A stretch of DNA of 64,000 nucleotides, taken from Bradyrhizobium sp. 200 (GTDB taxonomy: Bacteria; Pseudomonadota; Alphaproteobacteria; Rhizobiales; Xanthobacteraceae). The DNA lies in contig NZ_CP064689.1 of NCBI RefSeq assembly GCF_023100945.1, positions 7,856,001-7,920,000 of the forward strand, written 5' to 3'. Shown here piece after piece: positions 62,374-64,000 of this stretch (within the stretch, counting starts at the first letter, position 1; each line of letters opens with the position of its first letter). Both the position numbers and the translations under genes were made by a program. The notes under the pieces were generated by a model, which saw nothing but the letters and a program-made list of their open reading frames with translations, was not told the origin of the DNA and ran no database searches.

Positions 62374-62819
62374 GCCTTGAGTTCATCGAGCGGGTGCGCG
62401 CCGAAGCCGTGCATCCTGAGCGCCCACTGCAGCGCCAAGACGGCACCCTTGACCGGCTGCAGGAGAGCTATCGAGGCCAAGGCCGTAATCGGAAGGTAGG
62501 CGCCAAGCTGAAACGCCAGCGACGGTGCATAGTCCACCTCGATCCAGAGAATTACTGGAACCAGGACGTGTCCGACGACGACGATCACTAAGTAGGCCGG
62601 CAGGTCGTCGGCTCGGTGGCCGGTGAAATCGAGGCGGCAGACAGAGCAGTGGTCGTCGACTTTGAGAAACGCACAAAACAGGCGACCGCGCCCGCAGCGT
62701 GGGCACCTTCCTCGAACGCCCCTCCGAAGGGATAGGCCAACGTTGCGCCGGGCGGCAGTCTCTGCAGACGTCCAGTCGTTGTCGTGACCTTTAACCGGGC
62801 CTTCAACCGTCGTGGCCAT
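62370..62819 (-). CDS. DUF983 zinc-ribbon membrane protein
   Basis: A 149-residue DUF983 protein. Seen: a zinc ribbon GRCPRCGRGRLFCAFLK with DHCSVCRLDF (four Cys in two CxxC pairs), then AYLVIVVVGHVLVPVILWIE and LGAYLPITALASIALLQPVK, two membrane spans. The family is common in alphaproteobacteria and of unknown role. ATG 62819 has AGGAGGACGGGCG upstream. It overlaps glnS by 4 bases, so the two are co-translated. Element copy 13 lies 58 bases upstream. Confidence 0.88.
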   Translation of the reverse strand: MATTVEGPVKGHDNDWTSAETAARRNVGLSLRRGVRGRCPRCGRGRLFCAFLKVDDHCSVCRLDFTGHRADDLPAYLVIVVVGHVLVPVILWIEVDYAPSLAFQLGAYLPITALASIALLQPVKGAVLALQWALRMHGFGAHPLDELKA

Positions 62820-62876
62820 CGCCCGTCCTCCTGACTCACACGGCAGCACAGTATTCGGCGACGGCGCCCAAGCGCC

Positions 62877-62900
62877 ATTCAAATGGGGCATGTAGTCGAT
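62877..62900 (-). promoter_or_regulatory. Copy 13 of the 24-bp shared element (diverged)
   Basis: Minus strand ATCGA-CTA-CATGCCCC-ATTTGAAT. The left half fits the E type (ATCGA, CATG), and the right end is GAAT as in the G type. It points at DUF983-glnS, 58 bases away. This is the least certain copy together with copy 12. Confidence 0.45.
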
Positions 62901-63331
62901 AACCCGGCGTGATCACGACGGCCTGCGCGCGTCCAACGGAGGCGACTCGCCCTCGATGCCTGACAAGGATTGGCCGGATAGAGCCTCTATGCAAGGAGGG
63001 CAAGTCATGCGCGATGATAGCGTGGCTTACGCAGCCATGAGGATCACGAGTCTAAGAGGTGAACGACGAGGAAACGAAGCGTGCGCTCTTCCCGTCGAAC
63101 TACCCCGCTCCCGACAGCTAGGCGGCAGCCGGGTCTCATCCCGTCGCAATTGCGGGAATGGAAACGATAACAGCACGGCATTTCCCAACGACTGGCATGA
63201 AACCTAGTGTTCGGTGTGGCGGGTCTACGGAGACCACCGGTCGTGCGGCGTTCGCGTTCGCAGGTTTGTTCCTGTGTTGACCGTAGATTTGTCGTGGCGG
63301 CCTGAGCGCAGCGAAATCAAGGAGAGTGCAA
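62901..63331. other. No gene recognised
   Basis: About 430 bases. Short frames only. GGAGAG at 63321-63326 is the ribosome binding site of the next gene. A CGACTGGCATGAAACC stretch near 63188 vaguely resembles the left half of the shared element, but spacing and ends do not fit. Confidence 0.4.
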
Positions 63332-63904
63332 ATGAACCTCGACGCCAGGGACATGGTCGAGGCCGTTTCATATCTCCTGAGACGCGGCTACGACCACGAA
63401 TACCGGATAAGGGACGGCCAGCTCTACGACCTGACTGCCGACAAGCCCGTCACCGTCGGCGACGCGTGCGTGGATGGCGCGATGAGGTTCGAGAGCGCGC
63501 CGGGTACGGGGGACAGTTCAAACATCTACGCGATCGCCGACCGGAAGGCCGGCAGCAAGGGCCTTTTGATCGACGCTTTTGATGCCTTGGACCAGGAGTG
63601 CTCGCGAGAACTCTACGAACAGCTAAACGCAAACCGCCCCACACGTCACGACAACGTAGGCGAAATAGCGAGCCGATATGGCCTGCGGAAGATCTTCAAG
63701 GAGGAATTTGACGGGGATCCCGAGCGCTTTGTACTCCGCATCGGGTTCCCCGACTTCCCCCCGTGCCCGTTCGGGCAGTCGTTCTCGATGCTCGGGTTCG
63801 ACACGGCGGAGCAATCCTACGTCTGGCTGGTCACCAGCATCCTGCGAGATTCTAGGCTTGAGAGAGTCCCCTACCAGGGGGCCGACGTGCCCGACAACGA
63901 ATGA
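63332..63904 (+). CDS. Conserved hypothetical protein with PRPP-synthetase-annotated N-terminal domain
   Basis: A 190-residue protein. Residues ~1-95 match the small family often labelled phosphoribosylpyrophosphate synthetase in databases, though it is not the enzyme: EAVSYLLRRGYDHEYRI, FESAPGTGDSSNIYAIADRK, GLLIDAFDALDQECSREL. Residues ~100-190 (EIASRYGLRKIFKEEFDG, VLRIGFPDFPPCPFGQSF) are not part of that family, so this is a two-domain version. ATG 63332 follows GGAGAG; GTG 63326 is less likely. A 23-codon frame (63912-63983) and the truncated gene at 63980 follow. Function unknown. Confidence 0.65.
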   Translation: MNLDARDMVEAVSYLLRRGYDHEYRIRDGQLYDLTADKPVTVGDACVDGAMRFESAPGTGDSSNIYAIADRKAGSKGLLIDAFDALDQECSRELYEQLNANRPTRHDNVGEIASRYGLRKIFKEEFDGDPERFVLRIGFPDFPPCPFGQSFSMLGFDTAEQSYVWLVTSILRDSRLERVPYQGADVPDNE

Positions 63905-63979
63905 GCGCCCGATGTTCAGGCTTCCTGGTGGTATCGCCACCGGCCCGGCCTATGCGGCGCCTCTTACAAAGGACGTGAG

Positions 63980-64000
63980 ATGAACAAACAGATCGTGAAG
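63980..64000 (+). CDS. Start of a gene running off the window
   Basis: ATG 63980 with AAAGGACGTGAG just upstream, followed by NKQIVK before the window ends. The strong ribosome binding site suggests a real start. Seven codons do not allow a family call. Confidence 0.4.

Noticed and set aside
1..64000. CRISPR arrays, tRNA and rRNA genes
   Set aside because: No regularly spaced repeats and no cloverleaf or rRNA-like sequence were noticed on reading. A dedicated tRNA or CRISPR scan was not possible here.

Overview
The window is high-GC DNA from an alphaproteobacterium, most likely a Hyphomicrobiales (Bradyrhizobium/Nitrobacteraceae-like) genome. This rests on the FixJ-type response regulators, the very long kinase/ATPase/histidine-kinase fusion, the RND pump, the DUF1993 and DUF983 proteins and the general codon style. 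It is an inference from protein character, not from a marker gene. No rRNA, tRNA, CRISPR array or replication origin was seen. The region looks like an accessory island: many duplicated cassettes, at least fifteen gene remnants, an IS630-type element and remains of a second transposase.

The theme is defence against, and repair after, oxidant or reactive-chlorine/electrophile damage, plus redox dehydrogenases. Layout: 0.6-3.4 kb Dps, a GMC oxidoreductase and a peroxiredoxin remnant. 3.5-10.4 kb adenylate cyclase, a membrane methyltransferase, a two-gene RND efflux operon and a ruined histidine kinase. 11-17.3 kb OsmC, a chimeric msrB locus, quinone-type oxidoreductase, nitroreductase, AhpD-like protein, MsrB, a dead msrA and DUF427. 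17.4-25.1 kb EgtD-like methyltransferase, cupin, two MFS exporters, a second oxidoreductase and a cytochrome P460 / small ORF / DoxX operon. 25.5-31.1 kb DUF1993, a second P460, and a cytochrome c / GMC flavoprotein / Tat-exported subunit dehydrogenase. 31.2-38.5 kb peroxiredoxin-LysR, an HWE kinase, and a histidine kinase / thioredoxin-NhaA / host-attachment-protein operon. 39.4-46.5 kb a 1960-residue sensor with two response regulators. 47-53.7 kb LysR, a molybdopterin oxidoreductase with its flavin reductase, a monooxygenase-fold protein, and a second peroxiredoxin-LysR-peroxiredoxin cassette. 54-64 kb an RclC-like DUF417 protein, cupin, IS630, msrB-msrA, remnants of egtB, transaldolase and DoxX, a tautomerase, DUF983-glnS, and a hypothetical protein.

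The most striking feature is a 24-bp element with fixed internal spacing (ATCGA, 3 bases, CAT, then a variable stretch ending in AT). I found thirteen copies by eye, each pointing toward a redox or stress gene or its remnant and, where the start is clear, usually 60-155 bp upstream of it. Copies occur before GMC oxidoreductase, the RND pump with its dead kinase, an MFS exporter, the kinase-NhaA operon, the molybdopterin oxidoreductase, quinone reductase, three msrB loci, three P460 loci and DUF983-glnS. Four copies are followed by a recognisable -35/-10 promoter. This suggests one regulon spread over about 60 kb, built by copying and shuffling promoter-bearing cassettes. Several remnants look like promoter captures: an msrB start fused to a secreted protein, and a P460 promoter now in front of a sugar-type dehydrogenase operon.

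Everything here comes from reading the sequence and the translated proteins. Percent identities, profile scores and database matches were not computed.
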